A stretch of 64,000 nucleotides of DNA, taken from positions 328,921-392,920 of the forward strand of contig JAGYKV010000018.1 of NCBI GenBank assembly GCA_018401415.1, written 5' to 3'. Made by a program: the position numbers and the translations under genes. The notes below the pieces were generated by a model that ran no database searches, was not told the DNA's origin, and worked only from the letters and a program-made list of their open reading frames with translations. This document shows, piece after piece, positions 36,059-45,053 of the stretch. Origin of the DNA: Candidatus Nanopelagicales bacterium. GTDB taxonomy: Bacteria; Actinomycetota; Actinomycetes; S36-B12. The stretch's first letter is position 1; each line of letters opens with the position of its first letter.

Positions 36059-36646
36059 ATGAAGCCACGTAACTGGATCCCCTATGTCGCCGGGGCGGTT
36101 GCTTTCATGCTCACCCTGGTTGTGGGCGGCGTGGTGGGCACGAACTGGTGGGCGAGCAATATCGAGATGGATCGCCTCGTGGCCGCCATTGAGGAGTCCG
36201 AAGCCGCCATGTCAGACGTCCTAGTTCGGGTCGATGTCGTTTTCGATCAACTCGATGGTGAAGTGCCGGCTAACGGTGAGGAACTTGATGCGGCAACGAT
36301 TGCTGCGGTGGCGGAGTTGGCGACCATTGCAGTGGATGGCGAGCTGGCAATTGGTGCTGCTGGCCGCGAAATTGCGAGGCTGAACATTTTGCCGTGGCAC
36401 ACCGCTATTGTGGAAGCGCGCGAGGCGTACCTCCTGCACAACTACGCGTGGCAGGCGTACATGCAATCTGCTCAACAGGATCCGGTGGCATTCACAGTGA
36501 CACAGCCATTGGTGAATCAGTCATTCATAGATGCACAGGAACCATTGGAGCGGGCAATTCCTGAGCCCCCACTTTTTGATTTACCGGAACGAGTCAAACA
36601 GATCTTTGTTGAAGGATTACCCGAATCAAATGGCGATGTGATTTAA
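36059..36646 (+). CDS. Membrane-anchored extracytoplasmic protein
   Basis: A 195-residue protein (ATG 36059, MKPRNWIPY) with one N-terminal membrane helix (about 8-30) followed by an acidic helical ectodomain (EMDRLVAAIEESEAAMSDVLV; ATIAVDGELAIGAAGREIARL). No motif identifies a function. Its last 53 bases overlap the convergent mmpL gene. Confidence 0.6.
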   Translation: MKPRNWIPYVAGAVAFMLTLVVGGVVGTNWWASNIEMDRLVAAIEESEAAMSDVLVRVDVVFDQLDGEVPANGEELDAATIAAVAELATIAVDGELAIGAAGREIARLNILPWHTAIVEAREAYLLHNYAWQAYMQSAQQDPVAFTVTQPLVNQSFIDAQEPLERAIPEPPLFDLPERVKQIFVEGLPESNGDVI

Positions 36647-39098
36647 ACGGGCTCTTTTCCTTGTCTTTTTCTTTCTCATTTTCTTTGGCGAGTTTGCTAG
36701 GCCACCAGATTTTCGGACCGATGTCGTACGCCAACGCGGGCACAAGTGTGGTGCGCACAATGAAGGCATCGATGAGCACACCGAGTGCCACCGCGAATCC
36801 CACTTGACGAAGTGCGACCAGTGGCAGCACACCGAGGACGAGGAATGTTGCGGCGAGCACAATTCCCGCGCTTGTAATGACACCGCCGGTTGCCGTGAGG
36901 CCTTTGAGAATTCCCGGACGCGTCCCCAAAGTAAGTGTTTCTTCACGTACTCGGGTCATCAGGAAAATGTTGTAATCAACCCCGAGAGCGACAAGGAACA
37001 CGAATGCAAAGAGCGGGAAGCTCGGATCGGCGCCGGGGAAACTAAATAGGTAATTGAATGCCAGCGCGCAGGCTCCCAGGGTTGCGAAATAGGACAGGAG
37101 CACGGTGCCGATCAGAATGAGTGGCGCATTAAATGCTCGCAAGAGAATGATCAAAATGATCAGAATCACAATGAGCACCGTCGGAATGATCACATTGCGA
37201 TCTCGCAGATTCGCCTCGTTGATGTCGAATGCAACGGCGGTTGGTCCGCCCACGAGCGCCTCGGCCTGAGGGATTTCGGCGAATTGCGTTCGCAGGTCAC
37301 CGATAACCGTTTCAGCGTCGGTGGAATCGGATGGGTAGGCGAGGGTCACTCGGAAGAGCACCCGAGAGTCGGTGACTCTCACTTCACCTGATATCTGGTC
37401 AACGAGTGGTTGAGCGTCGGCAACGCCCGGTGTTGCCGCGATCGTTGAAAGGACCACATCGCTGGAATCCTGCGCCGCGGTCACAATCGTTTCACTGCCA
37501 AGGCCGGCGGGGAAGTGTTGAATCAAAACGTCTTGGCCAATAACCGAATCAACTTCGGTGGGGTTGGTGAAAGACTCCGAAGTCGCGACACCGTCTGAGT
37601 TCAACGTGGTGCTGAAGCCGGCAAAGATCAACAGGATGATGGCGGTGGTCACCCAGGTGACTCTGGGTTTACGACCCACCAACCCTGAGAGTCGCGCCCA
37701 CAGCCCGGACTCTTTGTTATCGGGGGTGCCCACCACGGGCACCTTGGGCCAAAAGCCCAGCGACCTGAAGGGAACCGGTCACGACTGAACGGGCCACCGG
37801 AGGCGGCGAAAACTCGCATCAATCCAAAAACGATCCATAAAACAATTGTGATCGCGGCAAAACCAGCCCCAGTCAACACGAACGGGAGCAGCGGAATGTC
37901 CACGACAAAACTCAGTGCGAATCCAATAACGGTGGGCACAAGGAATGCCAGAACGGGGAGGGTGAAGCTGGGCACAATCAACAGTGCGGGAAGCAGGGTC
38001 AACATGATTACCATGGCCACAACAACGCCGACCGCAGAGACGGGCCCCGTTGACTTATTGGAGTTCAACTCACTCAGGAGCAAACACATCAGGCCAATAG
38101 ATGTGGTTGCCGCCGAAGCAATAATGGGGCGCGCACGCCCTTAAAAGCTGCCCACACGGCGTCGGTGTGAAACTCGCATTTGTGGAGCTCTTCTCGATAC
38201 CGACTGACATACAGCAATGAGTAGTCAGTTCCGGCACCAAAAACGAGCACGGTGAGAATCCCTGACTTTGTCCATTGAGAACAAGAACATCTGAGTCGGC
38301 GAGGATATACACGATTCCACTGGCGACCGCGAGCGCGAAAGCCGCAGAGACCAGGGGGATCAGCCACAGCACCGGACTGCGATATACCAAAATCAAGATG
38401 ATGGCGACCACCAGTGCGGTGGCGATTAACAGTGCACCATCGATTGCACCGAAAACTTCAATCAGATCTGCGAGAAAGCCACCGGGCCCGGTGATATTGA
38501 TTTGCACGCTGCTGAAGTTGGTGGCGTAGTCGCGAATCGTATTGGCGATTTCCGCGAAAGCGAGTTCACCGGATTCCAATTGCTGAGCGCCCAGATCGCT
38601 GTTGACATTGATACTGATCAGGAGTGCTTCGCCATCTTCGGATGGAATGGGGAACAGTGGTGGGGGATCGAGATAGGTGCTGACTTCGGTGCCATCAGAG
38701 AGGGTGAGGAATGGGATTCCCTGAATGAACTCGCCCACCACGCCTTGATCCGCTGCGGTGAAGACTCCACCATCGGGTTTGGAAATAACCGCCAGGATCG
38801 GCAGGGCATCGCTGTCGGCGAACCCGGCCTGTTCATCCGCCACGAGAGTGGATTCAGCCGATGCCGGCAGGAAAGCGGCATTGTCATTTTCCTGAACCTG
38901 GCTCAGGCTCCCGGCCAATGGCCCCGCCCAACTACCCACCAATAGCCACGCAATTGCGATACCTACGGCAATCCACGTTGCTATTCGAGCTCGTCGCGAT
39001 CCGGAGCGAACTTTTGGCTTAACGGAATCGTGGGAACTTGGGGCTTCGACCATGGGTCGAGCGTGCAGTAAACGGCGACGACAAGCAAGTGGAATCAC
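36594..39098 (-). pseudogene. MmpL/RND-family transporter, three -1 frameshifts
   Basis: Four frames joined end to end give one MMPL-family lipid/drug exporter. The N-terminus (ARIATWIAVGIAIAWLLVGSW and a periplasmic loop) runs to DVLVLNGQSQG. Then ILTVLVFGAGTDYSLLYVSRY to KGVRAP, then IIASAATTSIGLMCLLLSEL to RWAF, then WPKVPVVGTPDNKES to the C-terminal TM block with LGVDYNIFLMTRVREE. Breaks are at plus 38260-38262 (C3), 38126-38129 (G4) and 37751-37754 (A4); one added base at each restores the frame. Start GTG 39098 or ATG 39053. Repaired length is about 830 residues. Confidence 0.85.
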
Positions 39099-39123
39099 CG
39101 ATGGATTCGGTTAAGGTCTGCAC

Positions 39124-40716
39124 ATGGACGCCACCTTTGCAACCCTCGCATTAGTGGGTGTGGTCGCGGTCATCCTGGCAACGATTCTGCGTTCCTTGGG
39201 GATCTCCATGGCCCTGCCACTTATTGGTGCCGGAATTCTGCTGAGTATCGCGCCATTTGGACCCAGCGACTTACCGGAACCAGAGTTGGTTCTGATCGCG
39301 ATTTTGGTGCCGCTGGTCTTCGGTGAGGCACTTGGGTCCTCCTATCTGGATTTGCGCAAGGTGGCCAAGCCCGTACTCGTCCTCGCCGTGGGTTTGGTCG
39401 TGGTCACCACATTGGCGGTGGGATTTGTCGGTGTCGCCGTTGCCGCGTTACCGGTTGCGATCGCCATGGCACTGGGTGCGATTCTCGCGCCAACCGATGC
39501 CGTGTCAGTGAGTGCGGTGGCACGGCGCGCGTCTCTGCCCCGCAGGCTGGTTTCCATTCTTGAAGGCGAAAGTCTGGTCAATGACGGCACCGGGTTGACC
39601 GCGCTGAAAGTAGCGGTTGCAGCCGCAATTGCCGGATCCATCACCATGGCCGACGTCGCTATCGATTTCACCCTCGCGGTAGGTGCTGGGATTGCAATTG
39701 GTTTGATCAGCGGTTACCTCATGACCCTTGTGCTGCGTTACAGCAAGGACTTGGTTCCAGCGAATGCGGTAATTATTGTGGCGCCATTCGTCATTTACCT
39801 GGCCACCGAGAGACTTGAGGGTTCCGGCATCCTGGCAATTGTCGTTGCGGCCCTCTTTGTTGCGCACCAGCAAAACTCCGATCCGGGTGCCTCTGGTCGT
39901 GTTCAAAGTGCCGTGGTGTGGAAGCACATCACTTTTATCCTTCAGGCACTCGCGTTCTTCCTGATTGGGCTTGAAATTCCCGATGTTCTGCGTCGGTTGA
40001 ATCCAGGAGATATCGGCACATTGTTGTGGCTCGTGGGTGCCACGGTTGTGGCCTTGATCATTGCCCGTGGGCTCTTTGTTCTTGCCATGGTGTTCGTCAC
40101 TCGTGCTGCAAAAGCAGAGATCGCTCAACGTCCCACATTCGGTCGGGAGGCCGCAATTTTGGCGTGGGCCGGTGCACGCGGTCCGATTTCAGGGTTGGCC
40201 GCATTTTCGCTGCCGGCACTCACCCTGGCCGGCACCGACTTTCCGTTTCGAGACCTGGTGCTGGCGACAACATTCCTCGTGATTGTTGTGACTTTGGTTT
40301 TGGCCGAGACACTTGGTCCGGTCGCTCGCATATTAAAAATTCCCAAAGACGATGACACACTTGAGATTGCCCGGGTCGATGGCGCCCTAGCGCGTGCCGC
40401 ATTAGCACGACTCGATGCAGCCACCGAAGAAATGGCCGTCGCAGGTGACCCACTCAGCGCGGAGGCGGTTGAATCCCTGCGCAGCGGATTGGTTCGTCGA
40501 CTTAACCGTTCCGACTTCATTCAAGGATCACAAGAGGAATACTCCGAAGAAGCGAACATGAATAGAATGCTTAAAGTTGCCGCCTCCATGGTGCATGCCG
40601 AGCAAGAGGAACTCATTCGGATGCGAGACGAAGATGGCCTCCCCGATGCAATCGCTCGACCCATGCTGCGAGAACTTGATGCGCGTGAAACAGCCCTCGA
40701 ACGCAGACATCAGTAA
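39124..40716 (+). CDS. Na+/H+ antiporter, CPA1 family
   Basis: A 530-residue protein with about 12 membrane segments and CPA1 features: ALGAILAPTDAVSVSAV (ion-site Asp), EGESLVNDGTGLTALK (conserved NDG), and WAGARGPISGLAAFSLP. The soluble C-terminal 130 residues are helical (LARAALARLDAATEEMAV). A TAAGGT box six bases before ATG suggests a leaderless mRNA. It exports Na+ in exchange for protons. Divergent from mmpL. Confidence 0.93.
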   Translation: MDATFATLALVGVVAVILATILRSLGISMALPLIGAGILLSIAPFGPSDLPEPELVLIAILVPLVFGEALGSSYLDLRKVAKPVLVLAVGLVVVTTLAVGFVGVAVAALPVAIAMALGAILAPTDAVSVSAVARRASLPRRLVSILEGESLVNDGTGLTALKVAVAAAIAGSITMADVAIDFTLAVGAGIAIGLISGYLMTLVLRYSKDLVPANAVIIVAPFVIYLATERLEGSGILAIVVAALFVAHQQNSDPGASGRVQSAVVWKHITFILQALAFFLIGLEIPDVLRRLNPGDIGTLLWLVGATVVALIIARGLFVLAMVFVTRAAKAEIAQRPTFGREAAILAWAGARGPISGLAAFSLPALTLAGTDFPFRDLVLATTFLVIVVTLVLAETLGPVARILKIPKDDDTLEIARVDGALARAALARLDAATEEMAVAGDPLSAEAVESLRSGLVRRLNRSDFIQGSQEEYSEEANMNRMLKVAASMVHAEQEELIRMRDEDGLPDAIARPMLRELDARETALERRHQ

Positions 40717-40836
40717 TTTCTTGTTCAAAGCTCGATAATTTTTGAGTACCTTTCTGATATTTGTGACATTTAACTCAGTTTGCGCACTAATGCGGTCTCA
40801 ACAATGTCGTGAACGTGTCACAGCGGGTGAATTGCC

Positions 40837-40892
40837 CATAGGTTGATTTTAGAAGTGATGATCTGAAATGAACAGATCGCTGTCAACCTATG
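40837..40892 (+). promoter_or_regulatory. Nested inverted repeats in front of the betaine-type ABC operon
   Basis: An outer 10-bp arm pair CATAGGTTGA (40837-40846) / TCAACCTATG (40883-40892) encloses an inner hairpin GATCTG (40860-40865) / CAGATC (40873-40878). The outer 3' arm ends just before the GGGAG ribosome site of the binding-protein gene. It could be an RNA leader structure or paired operator sites. I cannot assign it to a known class. Confidence 0.65.
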
Positions 40893-40907
40893 AGTGGGAG
40901 TAACACA

Positions 40908-41876
40908 ATGAAGAAATTTGCTATTAAATTTGCGGCGTTAGGCGCAGCTTCGGCACTGGTCCTCACTGCATGTTCGAGTGATACTGATTCCGCCGGTGCA
41001 GACCAAGGTGATTCTGTAGCTGCTCAAAACAGTCTCAGTGGCATTTCGGTCACGGTCGGGTCTAAGGATTTTGATGAGGCGTTGGTCCTTGGCGAGATGC
41101 TCGTCCAAGCTTTTGCTGCTGCCGGTGCGGACGCGGGGAATCAAGTGGGACTTGGCGGAACCAGTGTTGCGCGTACAGCCCTGACATCCGGCGAAATTGA
41201 TGTCTATCCGGAATACAACGGGACCGGGTGGGCTGTTCACTTGGAGCAGGAGGATCCCAGTTTCGATTCCGTTGAGTTAACTGCAAATGTTAAGGAGATG
41301 GATTTAGAAAAAAACGGGATTGTCTGGATAGGTCGTTCACCATTCAATAACACGTATGGATTTGTTTCCAGCCCTGAGGTAACTGAGGCAAATGGTGGAC
41401 CGTTCACAACTCAGACTTTCATGGAGTATGTGCGTGATAACCCCGATGCCCTTGTGTGCATGGAATCCGAGTACCCGGACCGTCCAGATGGTTTGATTCT
41501 GACCGAAGAGGCCACGGGCATTGAAATGCCGGATGCACAGGTGAGCATTCTGGACACCGGTGTGATTTACACGGAGACTGCAAACAACGTGTGCACCTTC
41601 GGAGAGGTGTACACCACCGACGGCCGGATCCCCGCATTGAACCTCGCACTGGTTGCTGATCCAGGTATCAACATTGTGTATAACGTCTCGGCGACCATGC
41701 GTGCAGAGACCTACGACCAAGCACCGGAGCAGTTCGATGCGATTGTTGCAGCGATTCTTCAACCTTTGGATAACGATGCCATGGCTGAGCTGAACAAGAG
41801 GGTCTCGGCAGATGGTGAAGAGGCGTCTGCGGTTGCCAAGGATTATCTGATTCAAAACGGAATCATCGCCGGTTAG
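40908..41876 (+). CDS. Glycine betaine/choline-type substrate-binding lipoprotein (OpuC/ProX-OsmF family)
   Basis: A 322-residue lipoprotein (lipobox LTAC, Cys near 23) with the OpuAC/OsmF features: VTVGSKDFDEALVLGEMLVQAF, GGTSVARTALTSGEIDVYPEYNGTGW (in two parts: ARTALTSGEIDVYPE and YNGTGW) and RIPALNLALVADPG. ATG 40908 is preferred because GGGAG lies eight bases upstream; an in-frame ATG at 40890 falls inside the upstream stem. First gene of a four-gene importer for quaternary amines, likely for osmoprotection. Confidence 0.92.
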   Translation: MKKFAIKFAALGAASALVLTACSSDTDSAGADQGDSVAAQNSLSGISVTVGSKDFDEALVLGEMLVQAFAAAGADAGNQVGLGGTSVARTALTSGEIDVYPEYNGTGWAVHLEQEDPSFDSVELTANVKEMDLEKNGIVWIGRSPFNNTYGFVSSPEVTEANGGPFTTQTFMEYVRDNPDALVCMESEYPDRPDGLILTEEATGIEMPDAQVSILDTGVIYTETANNVCTFGEVYTTDGRIPALNLALVADPGINIVYNVSATMRAETYDQAPEQFDAIVAAILQPLDNDAMAELNKRVSADGEEASAVAKDYLIQNGIIAG

Positions 41877-41878
41877 AC

Positions 41879-41918
41879 GTAATGGGCGCAGGCCTCAGGA
41901 TGTGTCTGCGCCCATTAC
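41879..41918 (+). terminator. Intercistronic hairpin after the binding-protein gene
   Basis: A perfect 13-bp stem GTAATGGGCGCAG / CTGCGCCCATTAC with a 14-base loop and no following T-tract. Such stems after binding-protein genes usually protect the upstream mRNA or partially attenuate, giving excess binding protein over permease. That role is inferred. Confidence 0.75.
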
Positions 41919-41959
41919 CCACCTGTCCGGTTTCTGAATGACTCTGCGAGGTATTCACC

Positions 41960-42619
41960 ATGAATGGCGTTCTTAGTTGGTTCGACTATTTGTCGACTCG
42001 AGGCGACCTTGTTGCTGAAACACTTTTCCAAACACTGACGTACGTTGTGTTGGTCACTGTTGCTGCCAGCTTCTTTGCGATTCTTTTGGGTGTTTCAACG
42101 CGCAATCATCCTTTCGCGAAGGAATTGTCACTGTCCATTGCCAGTGTTTTCCTCACAATTCCGAGTCTTGCGCTGTTCACAATTTTTATTCCCATTGTCG
42201 GGTTGGGATTCACGCCTTCCTTCATAGCGCTCTTTCTTTACGCACTCTTGCCGATCATGCGCAACACGGTTGCGGGGCTCGACTCCGTGGATGCCAGTGT
42301 TCTGGAATCAGCCAGAGGTATGGGACTCACCCCTTTGCAGGTACTCGCCAAGGTGCAATTACCCCTAGCGTGGCCGGTCATGCTGGCGGGTATTCGAGTC
42401 TCGGCCCTTCTGACAGTAGGTATCTCAGCTATTGCCACCCTCGTTGCCGGTGGCGGCTTGGGTGACTTCATTAAAAGTGGCCTTGCACGCTTACCGTTGC
42501 CAAATTCTCTTGAAGCAATCTGGACCGGTGTCATTTTGTCTGTTGCACTCGCATTCGTCATTGACCTGACACTTCGAGGCGTTGGTCGCGTCACTACCCC
42601 GAGCGGTGTTCGCTCATGA
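41960..42619 (+). CDS. Quaternary-amine ABC permease 1
   Basis: A 219-residue permease with about six membrane helices and the EAA-type loop ESARGMGLTPLQVLAKVQLPLAWPV written in parts: ESARGMG, then VLAKVQLPLA. A TIPSLALFTIFIPIVG segment and GGGLGDFI turn match OpuCB/ProW relatives. Followed with close coupling by the ATPase. Confidence 0.9.
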   Translation: MNGVLSWFDYLSTRGDLVAETLFQTLTYVVLVTVAASFFAILLGVSTRNHPFAKELSLSIASVFLTIPSLALFTIFIPIVGLGFTPSFIALFLYALLPIMRNTVAGLDSVDASVLESARGMGLTPLQVLAKVQLPLAWPVMLAGIRVSALLTVGISAIATLVAGGGLGDFIKSGLARLPLPNSLEAIWTGVILSVALAFVIDLTLRGVGRVTTPSGVRS

Positions 42620-42636
42620 ACAACATGGAGGCCAAT

Positions 42637-43779
42637 ATGCCCGATTCACTCACCGAGCCCTGCATTGTTTTGGAGCGCGTGACAAAGACCTACCCCGGTG
42701 TTGTGGAGCCCGCCGTCAAGGACCTCACGCTCGAAGTTGCGACAGGCGAAATACTTGTTCTCGTTGGCCCATCGGGCTGCGGCAAGAGCACCACACTTCG
42801 GTTAATTAATCGCATGATCGAGCCAACCTCTGGTCGGATAATTTACGAGGGTAAAGATGTCACCAAGGGCGATCCGAATGAGCTGCGGCGCCACATGGGA
42901 TACGTCATTCAACAGGTTGGTCTCTTTCCGCACCGAACCATTGCGGAAAACATTGCCACCGTGCCCAAACTATTGAAGTGGCCGAAAAAGAAAATAAATG
43001 ATCGAGTAGACGAACTCCTGGAACTTGTTTCAATGGATCCCGCGATCTATCGAAACCGTTATCCCAAAGAGTTGTCGGGTGGGCAAGCCCAACGTGTGGG
43101 GGTTGCTAGGGCTTTGGGAGCCGACCCAGATGTCCTCTTGATGGATGAGCCCTTTGGTGCAATTGACCCGATCACTCGCGATCGCCTGCAGAATGAGTTT
43201 CTTCGATTACAGGAGGATTTGAAGAAGACCATTGTTTTCGTGACGCATGATATTGACGAGGCTGTGAAGATGGGCGACCGCATTGCAATTCTTCGGGATC
43301 GATCGGAGATCGCACAACTGGACAAACCCGAAATTATTTTGACGGATCCGGCGGATTCATTTGTAGAGAACTTTTTAGGATCCGGTGCGATTCTCAAGAC
43401 TCTGACCCTGCGACGTGTTCGCGATATTGAATTATCACAACCTGTTGTCATCAGACGCGGGACAAACAGGTCTGATGCTCTGATTGCTCTGCACGAGTCT
43501 CATTTCCCTTATGCGGTACTACTCGACGATTCGGATCATCCGATTGCCTGGGTGGACGAACGTGCGCTGAATCGATCAGAGTCCCTTGACCGAGCTGGCT
43601 CCAGCATCACGGTCCAAATTCAGCCGGAGGATACGTTGCAGGACGCCTTGAGTGGCATGCTGCAGTCGGCGGCTGGCATGTCGGCAGTTGTCAATGGTAG
43701 AGGCAAGTATCTTGGCACGTGCAGTATCGAAAGCCTCGCTTCCATGCTCATTCCCCAGCCGAATGGCTCCACCTCATGA
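42637..43779 (+). CDS. Quaternary-amine ABC ATPase with CBS domains
   Basis: A 380-residue ATP-binding subunit: Walker A GPSGCGKST, Q-loop VIQQVGLFPH, signature LSGGQAQRVG, Walker B VLLMDEPFGA, and a C-terminal CBS pair (ITVQIQPEDTLQDALSGML). CBS domains in OpuA-type ATPases sense ionic strength or nucleotides. ATG 42637 has GGAGG five bases upstream; ATG 42616, overlapping the permease stop, is an alternative. The stop overlaps the second permease start. Confidence 0.93.
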   Translation: MPDSLTEPCIVLERVTKTYPGVVEPAVKDLTLEVATGEILVLVGPSGCGKSTTLRLINRMIEPTSGRIIYEGKDVTKGDPNELRRHMGYVIQQVGLFPHRTIAENIATVPKLLKWPKKKINDRVDELLELVSMDPAIYRNRYPKELSGGQAQRVGVARALGADPDVLLMDEPFGAIDPITRDRLQNEFLRLQEDLKKTIVFVTHDIDEAVKMGDRIAILRDRSEIAQLDKPEIILTDPADSFVENFLGSGAILKTLTLRRVRDIELSQPVVIRRGTNRSDALIALHESHFPYAVLLDDSDHPIAWVDERALNRSESLDRAGSSITVQIQPEDTLQDALSGMLQSAAGMSAVVNGRGKYLGTCSIESLASMLIPQPNGSTS

Positions 43780-44552
43780 GTACCGCGATTGCATCCGCCA
43801 ACTTACCTCTCAAGCGGAATGCCCGAACCCTCCAATTGGATTTGATCGTCACGCCAATATTTTTCATCCTTCTAGCTATCATGCTTGTAGTTGTATGGGT
43901 CTACTCGGACTTTGATCGAACCACGACCAGCATTTTGGAGCCGAGTCGGTTGTGGAGTCAATTTCAGCAACAAATTTACTTAGCGCTGTGGTCCACGGTG
44001 TTAGTTATTGTGATAGCCATCCCACTCGGAATTTTGGTCACGCGCGAGGGTGCGCCGCGACTGAAGAACAACTTTGTAGCCGTCCTTGGATTGGGTCAGG
44101 CTATTCCCGCATACGGTCTCATTGTGCTGTTCTTCGTCGCATTTGGGCAGGGCACCGTCACGGTAATTTTGGCTTTGGCCACATTCACGTTGTTGCCGGT
44201 ACTGCGCAACACGATTGTCGGTTTGGAGCAAGTGGATCAGACGGTTATTGAGTCGGGCAAAGGAATGGGCCTGACCAGTTTGCAACGCCTGCGCAAGATT
44301 GAACTTCCATTGGCTGTCCCAGTTATTATGGCGGGTATTCGCACCGCCACGGTGATAAATGTGGGCATGGCCACTTTGGCCTATCTCATCGGCGGTGGGG
44401 GCCTTGGTGAAACAATTGCGGCAGGGTTGAAAAATGGCAGACCGACAGCTATTTTTGTTGGCGCGGTGCTGGTCGCCCTTATTGCACTCGCACTTGATTT
44501 TTTTGGTGGCCTGGCCCAGCGGTATCTGCGACCAAAGGGACTTGCTTCCTAA
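43776..44552 (+). CDS. Quaternary-amine ABC permease 2
   Basis: A 258-residue permease with about six helices, an EAA loop (ESGKGMGLTSLQRLRKIELPLA, i.e. GKGMGLTSLQ and KIELPLAVPV) and GGGLGETIAAGL. ATG 43776 overlaps the ATPase stop (ATGA). Heterodimer partner of permease 1 in the importer. Confidence 0.9.
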   Translation: MSTAIASANLPLKRNARTLQLDLIVTPIFFILLAIMLVVVWVYSDFDRTTTSILEPSRLWSQFQQQIYLALWSTVLVIVIAIPLGILVTREGAPRLKNNFVAVLGLGQAIPAYGLIVLFFVAFGQGTVTVILALATFTLLPVLRNTIVGLEQVDQTVIESGKGMGLTSLQRLRKIELPLAVPVIMAGIRTATVINVGMATLAYLIGGGGLGETIAAGLKNGRPTAIFVGAVLVALIALALDFFGGLAQRYLRPKGLAS

Positions 44553-44567
44553 GACTACGATGTAAAT

Positions 44568-45053
44568 ATGTTTGACACGATCGACGGTCTACCAGTGCAC
44601 GTACTTGTCGTGCATGTCGCCGTCGTGCTGATTCCCCTCGCGGCTATCGGGGCGATCCTTATTGCACTTCGTCCGCGAGCCATGCGACTTTTCGGTGTTG
44701 CTACTGTCTTGGGTGCGGCTATTGGAACTGTGGCTTCATTTGTAGCGCGTTCGTCGGGCGAAATTCTTTCTTCCCGAATAGGTTTTCCCGAACCTCACGT
44801 GACCTACGGTGAAACCTTTCCGATCGCTGCTCTCGGATTTCTTATTCTTCTGGTTATCTTTTGGTTATTTGCCCGTGGCATTCCGCTAAACCGCAACCGT
44901 CCGGTGTGGCTCAAGGTTTACGGTGGAGTTGTTATTGTTGCTGCAATCGGAATTGCCTATTTCACCTTCCTTGTTGGTCACACGGGCGCTGAAGCCACGT
45001 GGGCCACGGTAATTGAAAACACAAAGCCAGGAACCTATTCGGAATCGGACTAG
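44568..45053 (+). CDS. DUF2231 membrane protein
   Basis: A 161-residue protein with four membrane helices and the DUF2231 start (IDGLPVHVLVVHVAVVLIPLAAIG). TACGAT lies six bases before ATG, so it has its own leaderless promoter rather than belonging to the ABC operon. A heme- or metal-related role has been suggested for relatives because of the His pair, but is not established. Confidence 0.8.
   Translation: MFDTIDGLPVHVLVVHVAVVLIPLAAIGAILIALRPRAMRLFGVATVLGAAIGTVASFVARSSGEILSSRIGFPEPHVTYGETFPIAALGFLILLVIFWLFARGIPLNRNRPVWLKVYGGVVIVAAIGIAYFTFLVGHTGAEATWATVIENTKPGTYSESD

Noticed and set aside
40890..40907. Upstream ATG of the binding-protein gene
   Set aside because: Lies in the 3' arm of the leader stem without a ribosome site; ATG 40908 has GGGAG and gives a normal lipoprotein signal.
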